A stretch of 64,000 bases of DNA, from NCBI RefSeq assembly GCF_000160755.1, contig NZ_GG668579.1, positions 138,982 to 202,981 of the forward strand. The letters run 5' to 3'. The notes under the pieces were generated by a model. That model was not told the DNA's origin. It searched no databases and saw only the letters and a program-made list of their open reading frames with translations. Both the position numbers and the translations under genes were made by a program. The DNA is from Proteus mirabilis ATCC 29906. GTDB lineage: Bacteria > Pseudomonadota > Gammaproteobacteria > Enterobacterales > Enterobacteriaceae. Below, piece after piece: positions 1-10,340 of this stretch (its first letter is position 1; each line of letters starts with the position of its first letter).

Positions 1-34
1 TGCCTTTTTTATTAACAATACATTTTTTATGTTA

Positions 35-208
35 TTAATGCGTTCTCATTCCTGCGCTGTACATTAATAATTTAAATAATGAGGCGATAATTGCAAGACT
101 TAATACACTTAAAGACCAAATAATTATCATCCATCCGATTTGTTGATACCAACGAGCTTTATTTTTCGTTGGTTTTATTGTTAAAAAATGACTAATGATA
201 ACTTCCAT
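35..208 (-). CDS. DUF2474 small subunit of CIO-type cytochrome bd
   Basis: This is a 57-residue membrane protein that begins inside the last codons of cydB (ATG at 208, cydB stop at 192) in another frame, so it is probably translationally coupled. It has a short basic N-terminus followed by a WYQQIGWM motif near residue 20 and one hydrophobic helix (about residues 26-50). Small DUF2474 proteins with a conserved W-x-x-Q-x-G-W pattern are commonly encoded next to cyanide-insensitive bd oxidase genes, much as CydX accompanies classical cydAB. It probably stabilises the oxidase in the inner membrane. The role is inferred from family and position. Confidence 0.8.
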   Translation of the reverse strand: MEVIISHFLTIKPTKNKARWYQQIGWMIIIWSLSVLSLAIIASLFKLLMYSAGMRTH

Positions 209-1199
209 TGGCATTTACCTTTCCACGAAATACATAATAACTCCAACTGGTATAGGCTAATATCACAGGAATAATTATAACCGCCCCAACTAACATAAAT
301 TTCTGACTTAAAACAGGAGCTGCCGCCTGCCAAATCGAAATAGAAGGTGGAATAATATAAGGAAAGATACTGATCCCTAATCCTGCAAAACCAATAAGTA
401 CCAATAAAAGTGATAATAGAAAAGGCTGATAATGACCATAGTTATAGGCACTACGAACAATGCCCCAAGCACAAGCCAATACGAGCAACGGAACAGGTAA
501 TAAAAAGTATAAATTAGGTAAACTAAACCAGCGTTGTGCAATATCTGCATGTGTAAGTGGTGTCCATAAGCTTACTATTGCAATCACCACCAGCAATGTA
601 ATAGCCAGATACACCGTTATAGTGCACATTTTACGATGCAGTTGATGCTCTGTTTTCATAATCAACCATGAACTGCCTAACAATGCATAAGTGACTAACA
701 AAGCAAAACCACAGAAAATAGGGAATGGTGTTAACCAATCCAATGCCGAGCCACTGAAATGGCGCTCTGTCACATTAAAACCATTAATAACTGCACCTAC
801 TGTGATCCCTTGGCAAAAAGTAGCAAGAAAAGAGCCACCAATAAAAGCTGAATCCCAAAATAGGCGATGTTTAGGAAGTGCATTAACGCGAAATTCAAAT
901 GCCACACCACGGAAAATAAGCCCAATAAGCATCAATGTCAGTGGTATTGTTAACGCATCAATAATAACTGCATAGGCAAGAGGAAAAGCACCATAGAGCG
1001 CAGCCCCTCCTAATACTAACCATGTTTCATTGCCGTCCCAAACTGGTGCCACACTATTAATCATGGTATCTCTTTGTATTTTATCTCGGGTAAAAGGCAA
1101 AATAATGCCAATCCCCAGATCAAATCCATCTGCAATAATATACATAAGTGTGGCAAAAATAATGATCGCAAACCAAATCATCGAAAAATCAATATTCAT
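192..1199 (-). CDS. cydB: Cytochrome bd-type quinol oxidase subunit II (CioB/CydB)
   Basis: The 335-residue integral membrane protein has the CydB N-terminus (ADGFDLGIG near residues 24-32, and VWDGNETWLVLGGAALYGAFP near 53-73). Subunit II pairs with CydA to reduce oxygen with quinol in the inner membrane. The family usually has about 335-380 residues. The start codon touches the cydA stop (shared base at 1199), so the two are co-transcribed and coupled. Its short length and the DUF2474 partner fit the cyanide-insensitive (CIO) branch rather than the main E. coli-type CydAB. Confidence 0.93.
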   Translation of the reverse strand: MNIDFSMIWFAIIIFATLMYIIADGFDLGIGIILPFTRDKIQRDTMINSVAPVWDGNETWLVLGGAALYGAFPLAYAVIIDALTIPLTLMLIGLIFRGVAFEFRVNALPKHRLFWDSAFIGGSFLATFCQGITVGAVINGFNVTERHFSGSALDWLTPFPIFCGFALLVTYALLGSSWLIMKTEHQLHRKMCTITVYLAITLLVVIAIVSLWTPLTHADIAQRWFSLPNLYFLLPVPLLVLACAWGIVRSAYNYGHYQPFLLSLLLVLIGFAGLGISIFPYIIPPSISIWQAAAPVLSQKFMLVGAVIIIPVILAYTSWSYYVFRGKVNANGSYH

Positions 1200-2551
1200 T
1201 ATTTTTCACCCTGTGTTAATTGGTCGGATTTAAGCACTACAGGGCCTTTCTTCATCAGATGCACCATATAAAAATACCCGATGCCAAATACTGAAAAATA
1301 AACCAAAATAAAGGCCAATAAGCTCAAACTCATTTGAATATCACCATGAGCAGAAACGGCATCTTTGGTACGTTGTAGACCATAAACAACCCAAGGCTGA
1401 CGGCCAATTTCTGTGGTAAACCACCCCGCAAGGATCGCAATCAGTCCTGTAGGCCCCATTAATAAAGCAAAGCGTAAGAAAAAGGGTGAGTGATAGAGTC
1501 TTTTCTTCTTACGTAAAATAATACTCAACAAACCTAAACAAATCATCAGCATACCTAATCCTGCCATGACTCTAAATGACCAAAATATAATGCTAGAATT
1601 AGGTCTATCTTCCGGTGCAAAACTTTTTAATGCCGGAATTTGCTTATCTAAACTATGGGTAAGGATCAGGCTACCTAAATAAGGAATTTCAATCGCATAT
1701 TTTGTTTTTTCTTCCGCCATATCTGGGATGCCAAATAAAATCAGCGGAGTCGCTTCTTTCGTTGCATTATCCCAATGCCCTTCTATAGCTGCGATTTTAG
1801 CCGGTTGATGTTCTAGTGTATTTAATCCATGAGCATCTCCTACAAACGCTTGTATGGGGGCAATAATTAGTACTAACCATAAGGCCATAGAAAACATTTT
1901 TCGTACAGGTGCTGTATTTTGTCCTTTTAATAATAACCATGCGGCACAAGAGGCGATAAATAAAGCACTGGCTAAAAAAGCCCCAATAGACATATGCAAT
2001 AAACGGTAAGGGAAGGAAGGATTAAACACGACCTGTAGCCAATCAACAGGCACGACAACACCATTTTCAATAGCATAGCCTTGTGGTGTTTGCATCCAAC
2101 TATTGGATGACAAGATCCAAAAAGTAGAAATCAATGTGCCAAGCGCTACCATACAAGTTGCAAAGAAGTGAAGTTTTCGCCCCACTTTATTCCAACCAAA
2201 CAACATAATGCCAAGAAATCCCGCTTCTAAGAAAAAGGCGGTCAAGACTTCATAAGTTAGCATCGGCCCTGTGATACTACCGGCAAATTGTGAAAAACCA
2301 CTCCAGTTAGTCCCGAATTGATATGCCATCACTAACCCTGATACCACCCCCATGCCAAAGTTTACGGCAAAAATTTTTATCCAAAACTGATATAAAGAAA
2401 GGTAACTTGGTTCTTTTGTTTTTAACCATAAGCCTTCTAATAGGGCTAGAAAGCTAGCTAATCCTATGGTGATAGCAGGGAATATAATATGAAATGAAAC
2501 GGTAAACGCGAATTGTATTCTTGCTAGGTGAAAAGCATCTAATCCAAACAT
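1199..2551 (-). CDS. cydA: Cytochrome bd-type quinol oxidase subunit I (CioA/CydA)
   Basis: At 450 residues this is shorter than E. coli CydA (about 520), which indicates a short Q-loop as in the CIO/short-Q-loop branch. It opens with LDAFHLARIQFAFTVSFHIIFPA, carrying the first helix and an early heme-ligand His, and contains GRQPWVVYGLQRTKDA near residues 387-402, the conserved GRQPW block. It carries hemes b and d and the quinol site. It is the first gene of the cydA-cydB-DUF2474 operon. The AT-rich gap upstream separates it from the divergent ydeP-like gene. Confidence 0.93.
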   Translation of the reverse strand: MFGLDAFHLARIQFAFTVSFHIIFPAITIGLASFLALLEGLWLKTKEPSYLSLYQFWIKIFAVNFGMGVVSGLVMAYQFGTNWSGFSQFAGSITGPMLTYEVLTAFFLEAGFLGIMLFGWNKVGRKLHFFATCMVALGTLISTFWILSSNSWMQTPQGYAIENGVVVPVDWLQVVFNPSFPYRLLHMSIGAFLASALFIASCAAWLLLKGQNTAPVRKMFSMALWLVLIIAPIQAFVGDAHGLNTLEHQPAKIAAIEGHWDNATKEATPLILFGIPDMAEEKTKYAIEIPYLGSLILTHSLDKQIPALKSFAPEDRPNSSIIFWSFRVMAGLGMLMICLGLLSIILRKKKRLYHSPFFLRFALLMGPTGLIAILAGWFTTEIGRQPWVVYGLQRTKDAVSAHGDIQMSLSLLAFILVYFSVFGIGYFYMVHLMKKGPVVLKSDQLTQGEK

Positions 2552-3213
2552 AATGCCTCTCTCGATATAAATCTATATTCTATAAATTTATTCATTATCT
2601 ATTATCCTAATTATATTTTTCTCACAAAAATCTTATTTAGTTTTTATTATGAATGCTGATTAACCTCACTTTATTTTCAGAAAGTAAAAACTGAAGATAG
2701 TGAGTTTATATAGATATACTATTTAAATTCCCCTCTCTTAATTACTAAAAAAGAGAACAACAAAAAATCATTACGTAATAAATCACATAACGATACCATG
2801 GTAGCCAACAAACTGTTATTTCGTCATTTTTTCAATAAATCAAGTTTAAAAAACTTGTCCATTAGCATACTAACATTTTTAACCAAGTAATAACAGAGAG
2901 TCAAATAAATTGATTTTATCACACGATAGATATGCTCTATCATCATATAAAATAAAGTTATAAAGCGTCATTTAGCCTATTTTACTCATTGACAATATAA
3001 TTACATTATTTTAACTTCTTAAGTAACAGAAGAATTGCAGATTATATAATTTTAATACCAATAACTTATTATTTATTGGTATTAACAAGTTTGAATATAT
3101 CCTTTATTCCTAGTAAGAAATATATTTTAAATTATATAACCATATTGCTTTTTATATTCACCTGCCAACTATTCATCATTAAATATTATTATTAACGTTT
3201 TAGGAATGCCTAT
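2552..3213. other. AT-rich divergent intergenic region
   Basis: This 662-bp gap separates the divergent cydA and ydeP-like starts and must hold both promoters. It is very AT-rich and shows no convincing ORF. The one clear structure is the inverted repeat annotated at 3052-3085. I could not define a trustworthy FNR or ArcA site by eye. Confidence 0.6.
3052..3085. promoter_or_regulatory. 13-bp perfect inverted repeat upstream of ydeP-like gene
   Basis: Arms TTAATACCAATAA (3052-3064) and its exact complement (3073-3085) flank an 8-base loop. It lies about 130 bp before the ydeP-like start, with no run of T after either arm, so it looks more like an operator or a leader hairpin than a terminator. 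The binding factor is unknown. Confidence 0.5.
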
Positions 3214-5499
3214 ATGAGTAAGAAAAAATCACCTATTCCTGGAGTGAAACCCTATAATGGACCCGCAGGAGGATGGGGGGCATTAAAAGCAACAGCAATC
3301 GCGGTACGCACTCAAATGGATGCTTTTATTGCACCTAAAACATTGCTTAATACTAATCAGCCTGATGGTTTTGATTGCCCCGGCTGTGCATGGCCAGACA
3401 AAGAGCATCATTCTACTTTCCAATTTTGTGAAAATGGAGCTAAAGCGGTCACATGGGAAGCAACAAAAAAAAGAGTCACACCTGAATTTTTAGCACAACA
3501 TACCGTAACAGAATTGCTGACAAAGTCAGACTTCGAATTAGAAGGCTACGGTCGTTTAACCCATCCTCTCGCTTATGATGCAGATACTGACACTCTTCGT
3601 CCTGTGACTTGGGAGCAAGCATTTACTCGTATTGGTGAGCTATTAAGAAATATGCCATCACCTGATAGTGTTGAATTCTACACCTCAGGTAGAGCTTCCA
3701 ACGAAGCCGCGTATCTATTCCAACTGTTTGCGCGAGAATATGGCACCAATAATTTTCCTGATTGCTCAAATATGTGTCATGAACCGACTAGTGTAGGCTT
3801 ACCTCAATCGATTGGCATAGGTAAAGGCACAGTTTCTTTAGATGACTTTGATAACACTCAACTCATTATTGCCATTGGACATAACCCTGGAACTAATCAC
3901 CCAAGAATGATGGGAACACTGCATGAAGTAGCTCGTCGTGGTGTACCTATTGTTGTATTTAATCCATTGAAAGAACGTGCTTTAGAGCGATTTACCGACC
4001 CTCAAAGTGTTATTGAGATGGCGACTTATAGCTCAACCAATATCGCCTCATCTTATTATCAAGTCAAAGCCGGTGGTGATGCTGCGGCGTTAAAAGGCAT
4101 TATGAAAACCTTAATTGAGTGGGATAATGAGCGTGGAGATATTCTCGACCACGATTTTATTGCTGAGCATACACTAGGTTTTGAAGCCGTAGTTGAAGAT
4201 CTTAAACAAACTTCTTGGCAAGATATTGAAAGTGAAAGTGGCCTTTCGCAAGCAGATATTGAGAGTGTCGCACTCCTTTATGCCAATTCTCCGGCCACCA
4301 TTATTACCTATGGTATGGGGATCACCCAACATAACAAAGGTACAGCGAATGTGCGTCTGATTGCTGATTTGTTATTAATAAAAGGGAATATTGGTAAACT
4401 GGGTGCTGGCATATGCCCATTACGTGGGCACTCTAATGTGCAAGGTAACCGAACTGTTGGGATCACAGAAAAACCATCTGTCGAATTTTTACAAAAAATA
4501 GAACAAACTTTTGGTTTTAAACCACCTTATAAACATGGTCACGATGCAGTTAACGCAATGCAAGCGATGGTTGATGGCAAAGCAAAAGCGTTAATTTGTT
4601 TAGGGGGTAATTTTGCCGTGGCATTACCCGACCCTCAACAATCATTTGCTGCAATGAGAAAGCTTGATTTAAGTGTACACATCGGCACTAAATTAAATCG
4701 CTCTCATTTATTAACGGCAAAAAATACCTTTATATTACCTTGCTTGGGAAGAACAGAATTAGATGTACAAGCATTAGGTCGTCAATCGATCACGGTCGAA
4801 GACTCAATGTCAATGGTGCATGCCTCTTCTGGCAAATTAACACCCGCTTCACCATTATTAAAATCAGAGCCTGTCATTGTTGCAAAAATGGCTGCTGCAA
4901 CACTGACAGATAGCAAAACCCCATGGCTAAGATTTACGGAAAGTTATGATCTTATTCGCGATATGATTGAAAAAACCATTCCCGGATTTGATAATTACAA
5001 CCAACGAATTCGTATCCCCGGTGGTTTCCGTATGCCACTCCCTGCCGTTGAGAGAGTTTGGAATACCCCCACAGGTAAAGCCATGTTCTCGGTATTTAAA
5101 GGTGTGAAAGAGAATAAAATGGTCATGGGTGATGATGTTCTTCGTTTAGTCACTATTCGTAGTCATGACCAATATAATACGACCATTTATGCACTTGATG
5201 ATCGCTATCGTGGCATCTTTGGTAGACGCGATATACTGTTTATGAATAATGTCGATATGATAGCAAGAGGCTTAAACGAAGGTGATAAAGTCACCATTGA
5301 AACGGTCAGCGAAAATAGAAAACTACAGCTTGATAATATAACTGTTGTTTCATTTAGCATTGCTCCTGGCACAGTGGCCGCTTATTACCCAGAAGCCAAT
5401 GTCCTTGTACCATTAGATTATATTGATAAAGAGAGTGGAACCCCCTCTTATAAAGCAATACCTGTCAGAATTTATGATAAAAAAACACAAGTCGCTTAA
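3214..5499 (+). CDS. ydeP: FdhF/YdeP-family molybdopterin oxidoreductase
   Basis: The 761-residue protein belongs to the YdeP branch of the formate dehydrogenase/DMSO reductase superfamily, with an N-terminal CPGCAWPD motif near residue 49, a YTSGRASNEAAY block, CSNMCHEP near residue 184 and a C-terminal molybdopterin dinucleotide-binding domain (SHDQYNTTIY, GRRDILFMN). YdeP proteins are cytoplasmic, bind Mo-bis-MGD and are linked in E. coli to acid resistance; the substrate is not established. There is no in-frame UGA that would suggest selenocysteine. An AGGA lies about nine bases before the ATG. A bidirectional terminator separates it from the convergent LysR gene, its likely regulator by proximity only. 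Confidence 0.88.
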   Translation: MSKKKSPIPGVKPYNGPAGGWGALKATAIAVRTQMDAFIAPKTLLNTNQPDGFDCPGCAWPDKEHHSTFQFCENGAKAVTWEATKKRVTPEFLAQHTVTELLTKSDFELEGYGRLTHPLAYDADTDTLRPVTWEQAFTRIGELLRNMPSPDSVEFYTSGRASNEAAYLFQLFAREYGTNNFPDCSNMCHEPTSVGLPQSIGIGKGTVSLDDFDNTQLIIAIGHNPGTNHPRMMGTLHEVARRGVPIVVFNPLKERALERFTDPQSVIEMATYSSTNIASSYYQVKAGGDAAALKGIMKTLIEWDNERGDILDHDFIAEHTLGFEAVVEDLKQTSWQDIESESGLSQADIESVALLYANSPATIITYGMGITQHNKGTANVRLIADLLLIKGNIGKLGAGICPLRGHSNVQGNRTVGITEKPSVEFLQKIEQTFGFKPPYKHGHDAVNAMQAMVDGKAKALICLGGNFAVALPDPQQSFAAMRKLDLSVHIGTKLNRSHLLTAKNTFILPCLGRTELDVQALGRQSITVEDSMSMVHASSGKLTPASPLLKSEPVIVAKMAAATLTDSKTPWLRFTESYDLIRDMIEKTIPGFDNYNQRIRIPGGFRMPLPAVERVWNTPTGKAMFSVFKGVKENKMVMGDDVLRLVTIRSHDQYNTTIYALDDRYRGIFGRRDILFMNNVDMIARGLNEGDKVTIETVSENRKLQLDNITVVSFSIAPGTVAAYYPEANVLVPLDYIDKESGTPSYKAIPVRIYDKKTQVA

Positions 5500-5526
5500 T
5501 CATAATTCATACGCAAAACAAAAAAC

Positions 5527-5560
5527 AAAGGCGAGCTATTTATTAATACTCGCCTTTTTA
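5527..5560. terminator. Bidirectional terminator between ydeP-like and LysR genes
   Basis: AAAGGCGAG (5527-5535) pairs with CTCGCCTTT (5549-5557) across a 13-base loop. T-rich DNA on the plus side and the run of A before the stem serve both converging genes. Confidence 0.85.
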
Positions 5561-5571
5561 TCTCTATCCAT

Positions 5572-6483
5572 CTATAGACCTGTACTTTCTAAGTAAGTAC
5601 GCATTTGTGCAAAGCATTTTTCAATTAATATAGAGCGCGGCTCTTCTTTGCGGATCACAATCCCCAATGGGGCATTAATGGTTGCATCAACAATAGGTAC
5701 AACATCTAGATCTTGGCTGAGATTTTCCATACCTTTAGCAATAGGGACAATCGAGGCGCAAAACCCTGCATTAACTGATTGTATAAGATGTAATGTAGAA
5801 CTACTTTCGACCAACACCTTGGGGTGTAAGTTATAACGCTGAAAAGCTAAATCCACGGATTGCCTAAAGTGATTCTCTTTATTTAATAAAGCCAATGGTT
5901 GTTTAACCGCTTCATGCCACGAGATAGTTCTTGTTGAAGGCATAAAGTGATTGCGATGAAATAAAAGCCCTAACTCCGTTTGTTTTAATGCATAAATTTC
6001 ATGCTGTTGAGTATTCGCTTTTTCCAAATAGCAGATACCAATATCAAGACTATTACTATTAAGACGATCTATAATATTTTCACTATTCGTTGAGAGCACC
6101 TGAAAACTTATCTCAGGGAATAGTGCCGATATTTTCTGCAACATCAGCATAGGATTTAAATTGGTTAAAGGCACAATACCTATACGCAGTTGCCCAAATA
6201 GTTGCTGTCGAAAGTTAGCGGCTTCTGCTTGTAATCCATCGTAAGCAGATTGCATAGTTTTCGCCCATTTTAATATTTTCTCACCTTCTTCGGTAAATCC
6301 CTCAAAGCGAGAACTACGCTTGATAAGAACCACATCAAGCTCTTTTTCTAAATTACGTAATCGCATTGATAAGGTAGGTTGTGTAACATGGCACATCTCG
6401 GCAGCTTGACCAAAATGTTGCGTTTTATCCAAAGCGATTAAATAAAATAACTGTTTAATATCGATACGCAATAACCTCGTCAT
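5572..6483 (-). CDS. LysR-family transcriptional regulator
   Basis: The 303-residue protein has the usual LysR layout: an N-terminal winged HTH (residues about 8-67, including HFGQAAEMCHVTQPTLSMRLRNLE) and a periplasmic-binding-fold effector domain from about residue 92 (LRIGIVPLTN). It acts as a DNA-binding regulator whose ligand cannot be read from sequence. It converges on the ydeP-like oxidoreductase, and LysR genes often sit beside YdeP/FdhF-type enzymes, so that gene is a reasonable target. The target assignment is inference. Confidence 0.85.
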   Translation of the reverse strand: MTRLLRIDIKQLFYLIALDKTQHFGQAAEMCHVTQPTLSMRLRNLEKELDVVLIKRSSRFEGFTEEGEKILKWAKTMQSAYDGLQAEAANFRQQLFGQLRIGIVPLTNLNPMLMLQKISALFPEISFQVLSTNSENIIDRLNSNSLDIGICYLEKANTQQHEIYALKQTELGLLFHRNHFMPSTRTISWHEAVKQPLALLNKENHFRQSVDLAFQRYNLHPKVLVESSSTLHLIQSVNAGFCASIVPIAKGMENLSQDLDVVPIVDATINAPLGIVIRKEEPRSILIEKCFAQMRTYLESTGL

Positions 6484-6622
6484 TTGCAGGTGAAGGGAAT
6501 AGTTATCTGTTTTTATATTGCACTATTAACAACACTAAAGTTTGCGCTGTCTATAATTATTTTTCAATAATAAACGAAGAGAAAAGAAATAGTCGCCTTA
6601 TCGATTAGCCATAAAATAAAAA

Positions 6623-6656
6623 AAACTCACCCTAATATTGCAACTAAGGTGAGTTT
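6623..6656 (-). terminator. Terminator after first chemoreceptor gene
   Basis: On the minus strand the stem AAACTCACC/GGTGAGTTT (6648-6656 with 6623-6631) is followed by a run of T into 6611-6622. It lies 40 bases past the receptor stop. Confidence 0.8.
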
Positions 6657-6695
6657 ATTTTTACTAAAATATTAGTGTATTAATTAAAGATAAGC

Positions 6696-8216
6696 TTATT
6701 CTTTGATTTGAAAAACTGATACTTTATCGGTCAGATTTTGTGCTTTTTCATCTAACATCATGGTTGAGGTGGCTCCTTGTTCTACTAAAGCCGCATTTTG
6801 CTGAACCACAGAATCCATTTGATTTATCGCGACGGCTATTTGTTCAATTCCCACTTTTTGCTCTTCCGATGCAATGCTAATTCCCTGCATGATATCGCTT
6901 ACTTTGGTAATTGAGGTGACAATTTCTTGTATATGCTCACCGGTTTTATTAACCAGTTCACGACCATGTGCGACATCCGCCACAGAAGCTCGAATAATCT
7001 GATTAATTTCACGAGCGGCTTCCGCACTTCTGGCTGCTAAATTGCGAACCTCTGTTGCAACAACTGTAAAACCCCGCCCTTGCTCCCCTGCACGAGCGGC
7101 TTCCACTGCCGCATTCAACGCAAGAATATTGGTTTGACTGGCAATATTGTTTACCACGTCATTGATTTCAGCGACTTTTAACGTACCGACTTCAATTTTT
7201 TTCATCGAAGTAATGGCATCATTCATAATGCTAGCGCCATCGATAGCCAAATCACGCGTTTGTGCTGTGATAGAGTTTGCTAATACGGCATTATTGGTAT
7301 TATTCACTACCGCAATTTTTATCTCTTCCATGCTGGCTGCGGTTTGTTGCAATGCACTCGCTTGCTCCTCTGTACGAGAAGAGAGATCTTGATTACCCGC
7401 TGCGATTTCTGCTGAACCGCTTTTGATCACTAATGCTTCTTCTTTCACCAAACCAATAGTCGATGTCAGTGCATTTTGCATATCACCGACATGAGAAAAT
7501 AGTGTACCAAACTCATCTTTTCTATTTTTGGGTAACGAGAAGTTTAAATTCCCTTCTCCCACTTTTTGCAAAATGGCAGAGAGCGTATTGAGGTTAAAGA
7601 GAAAGGTTTTATTAACCCAACGGATCACTAAATAAAGCAGTCCAATCAGTATCACTAAAGCAATACATGTAGTGTAAATAAAGAGTTGAAACATCCATTT
7701 TTGTTCGTCTTCAATTTGATCATTAACATTTTGAGTTATCACTAAGTATTCATCAAACAACTCAGCAAGTTTTGAAAAATCTTTCGATAAATCAATATTT
7801 TCATAAGCTAGCGTATCAATAGGCGTAATAATAGTATCGACGAGTTTGATAAATAGTGCCGATAATTGTTCTGAGTTTCTTTGTGCGTCAGCACTGATTT
7901 TGCTTTCCCTTTCCCAATCGTTAATTGTCTCTTTTGATTTAGCCGCTAATGTTTTAGCTTCAGAAACTAATCGAGCTTTGGTTTCTTGCATATCTAAATT
8001 TTCATGACCAATATTGACTAAAAAGTTAACATGAGAGCGTATGGTTGCTAGTTCATATCTTGCCTCTTGCACATTATTTAATCTCGTAGTTAACGAGTTT
8101 AATGAAGCAAAATTATCCTGCATTTGATAAATAAAAAACGATGATAAAGCTGATGTCACTAAGAAAATAGCTAATAGTATAATAGAGCCTACTTTCGCTG
8201 TTCTTTCAATACTCAT
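6696..8216 (-). CDS. Methyl-accepting chemotaxis protein
   Basis: The protein is 506 residues from the chosen ATG at 8216. A GTG four codons upstream keeps the frame open, but GGGGTGGA sits seven bases before the ATG. It has an N-terminal membrane anchor (about residues 9-30), a four-helix-type ligand domain, a second helix ([20 protein letters not shown]), a HAMP domain and the signalling domain with the invariant hairpin [16 protein letters not shown] and [25 protein letters not shown]. The ligand is unknown. It is paralogous to the next receptor upstream and lies about 155 bp from it. It would feed the CheA/CheY pathway. Confidence 0.92.
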   Translation of the reverse strand: MSIERTAKVGSIILLAIFLVTSALSSFFIYQMQDNFASLNSLTTRLNNVQEARYELATIRSHVNFLVNIGHENLDMQETKARLVSEAKTLAAKSKETINDWERESKISADAQRNSEQLSALFIKLVDTIITPIDTLAYENIDLSKDFSKLAELFDEYLVITQNVNDQIEDEQKWMFQLFIYTTCIALVILIGLLYLVIRWVNKTFLFNLNTLSAILQKVGEGNLNFSLPKNRKDEFGTLFSHVGDMQNALTSTIGLVKEEALVIKSGSAEIAAGNQDLSSRTEEQASALQQTAASMEEIKIAVVNNTNNAVLANSITAQTRDLAIDGASIMNDAITSMKKIEVGTLKVAEINDVVNNIASQTNILALNAAVEAARAGEQGRGFTVVATEVRNLAARSAEAAREINQIIRASVADVAHGRELVNKTGEHIQEIVTSITKVSDIMQGISIASEEQKVGIEQIAVAINQMDSVVQQNAALVEQGATSTMMLDEKAQNLTDKVSVFQIKE

Positions 8217-8371
8217 GAAATAATCCACCCCGGTAATTAAATAACATAAATGTATTCATATATCGGCAGTGGATAGATTTTATTTACTCATTAATCAGAA
8301 TTATCGACACAAATGTTTTACACACACCACCCTCAGTGATAAAAGATGATGTTTTATACTATTATGGTAGT

Positions 8372-9940
8372 TTATTCTTGTTCATTGATTAACTCTTGTT
8401 TCTGCTCTGGCTCTTTTTCAAGATCGTCAATATTAAAGACTGCGACATTATCCATCAGCACTTGTGCTTTATCGTTTAACATCATGGTAGAAGAGGCGGC
8501 GAGATCGACCAAAGAGGCATTTTGTTGTACTACCGTATCCATTTGATTAATTGCTACTGCAATTTGTTCGACACCAAGACGTTGCTCTTCCGACGCTAAA
8601 CTAATCCCTTGCATGATCTTGTTTACTTTTGAAATGGAAGAGACAATCTCTTGCATGCACTCACCGCTTTTATTCACTAAATTTGTACCATAGGTAACAT
8701 CATTGATAGATGCTTTAAGAACTTGGCTAATCTCTTTTGCTGCTTCAGCACTTTTTGCGGCTAAGTTCCGTACCTCAGCGGCCACAACGGTGAACCCACG
8801 CCCTTGTTCGCCTGCTCTTGCTGCTTCTACGGCGGCATTTAAGGCCAAAATATTAGTTTGATTGGCTAATTTATTAATAACATCATTAATTTCCCCAACT
8901 TTCACTGCACCTTGTTCTATTTTCTTCATCGATAACACGGCTTCTTTCATGACATTAGCGCCATCCATAACAATGTCAGTAGATTGATTAATAATATTAT
9001 TTGCTTCAATTGTGTTATCGGTATTGTTAGCAACGGCTATTTTGATCTGCTCCATACTGGCAGCGGTTTGTTGTAAAGCACTGGATTGTTCTTCTGTACG
9101 AGATGAAAGCTCTTGATTACCAGAAGCAATTTTAAATGCGCCCCCTTTTATATCCATAGCCTCTTTTTTGACAGAAAAGATTGTCGAGGTTAATGCTTTT
9201 TGCATATCACTGACACGAGAAAAAAGTTTACCAAACTCATCATTTTTTACTTGTGGTACAGAAAAAACCAAGTCAGCATTACCTACTTTATTTAATATCT
9301 CAGACAATGTATTAAGATTAGAGACAAAGGTTTTATTGATCCAATGAAGCACAAAGTACAAAACAATTAATAAAATAATTAATGAGATAATTGTTGAGTA
9401 GATAGAAAACTCAACCATTGAATCTTGTTTATGAGTAAGGTAGAGACTATTTTTATTTCTAGTCTGAATATATTTTTCAAATAATTGATCAAGATGTTCA
9501 AAATCTTGATCAAATTGATTAGCTTTTATCTTTATTGTCGCTAATTTATTAGGATCTAAAACTAATTTATCTATCAGATTATAAAATAACGTCGAAATAT
9601 CATCAGCATTTTTTTGTGCTGCAACAGTCATTTTCTTCTCTTTCACCCATGTTTCCATGGTGTTTTTAGCCATGATAGCTAGCTTTTTATTTTGCTGAAT
9701 AATTTTGTTACGATCTGCGACACGACTATCTTTGTCTTGTAATAGATAATTGACATTAGAACGCATAATAGCCAGTTGATAACGAGCCATCAACACATCG
9801 TCATAACGTGCAGATAAGACATCAACTTGAGTAAAATTGTTTTGCATTTTATAAATAAAAAATGAAGATAAGGCAGACGATAGAATAAAAATCAATAACA
9901 GTAAAGAAGAGCCTAATTTTACGGTTCGTTTAATACTCAT
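8372..9940 (-). CDS. Methyl-accepting chemotaxis protein (paralogue)
   Basis: From the preferred ATG at 9940 the product has 522 residues; an in-frame GTG at 9991 would add 17 residues with no counterpart in the neighbouring receptor, whose N-terminus ([11 protein letters not shown]) matches MSIKRTVKLGS here. It has two transmembrane helices around a helical sensory domain, a HAMP domain and the conserved signalling hairpin. The C-terminal tail is longer than in the neighbour and Glu/Gln-rich. Tandem duplication with a diverged ligand domain suggests related but different ligands. Confidence 0.92.
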   Translation of the reverse strand: MSIKRTVKLGSSLLLLIFILSSALSSFFIYKMQNNFTQVDVLSARYDDVLMARYQLAIMRSNVNYLLQDKDSRVADRNKIIQQNKKLAIMAKNTMETWVKEKKMTVAAQKNADDISTLFYNLIDKLVLDPNKLATIKIKANQFDQDFEHLDQLFEKYIQTRNKNSLYLTHKQDSMVEFSIYSTIISLIILLIVLYFVLHWINKTFVSNLNTLSEILNKVGNADLVFSVPQVKNDEFGKLFSRVSDMQKALTSTIFSVKKEAMDIKGGAFKIASGNQELSSRTEEQSSALQQTAASMEQIKIAVANNTDNTIEANNIINQSTDIVMDGANVMKEAVLSMKKIEQGAVKVGEINDVINKLANQTNILALNAAVEAARAGEQGRGFTVVAAEVRNLAAKSAEAAKEISQVLKASINDVTYGTNLVNKSGECMQEIVSSISKVNKIMQGISLASEEQRLGVEQIAVAINQMDTVVQQNASLVDLAASSTMMLNDKAQVLMDNVAVFNIDDLEKEPEQKQELINEQE

Positions 9941-10340
9941 GATAAAAATACCTATATGCGCATATCGATAAGATTTATTTTTTATCGACACAATGATATT
10001 TTTATTTAATTATTAGAGATAATACTAGGTCATTGATTTTTATTTTAAATAAATTTTTATATCATAAACAAAATAAGTTATTTTTAATAACTGCTATAAT
10101 TATTGGTATATTATAAAATAAAACAAACCAATTCTTTTAAAACATAATCCGCTATCAATTAGTGCATTCTTCTTTATGCTCAATATCAATTTTCATTTTA
10201 TATGACTAATATCATCAACGATTAAAAATAAAAACCTTATTTTTTCAATAAGATACTGATGATACTATCTCATTTTGAGAACAATGATATAATAGGCGCT
10301 TTACCTCATAAACTCTGATGATTTACGGAGCTCAATATTT
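9941..10340. other. AT-rich intergenic region
   Basis: This 400-bp gap between the second receptor and the HAD phosphatase holds their divergent promoters. No ORF or clear repeat was seen. Confidence 0.5.

Noticed and set aside
3214..5499. Selenocysteine-type formate dehydrogenase
   Set aside because: No in-frame UGA is present and the CPGCAWPD motif places it in the YdeP branch.
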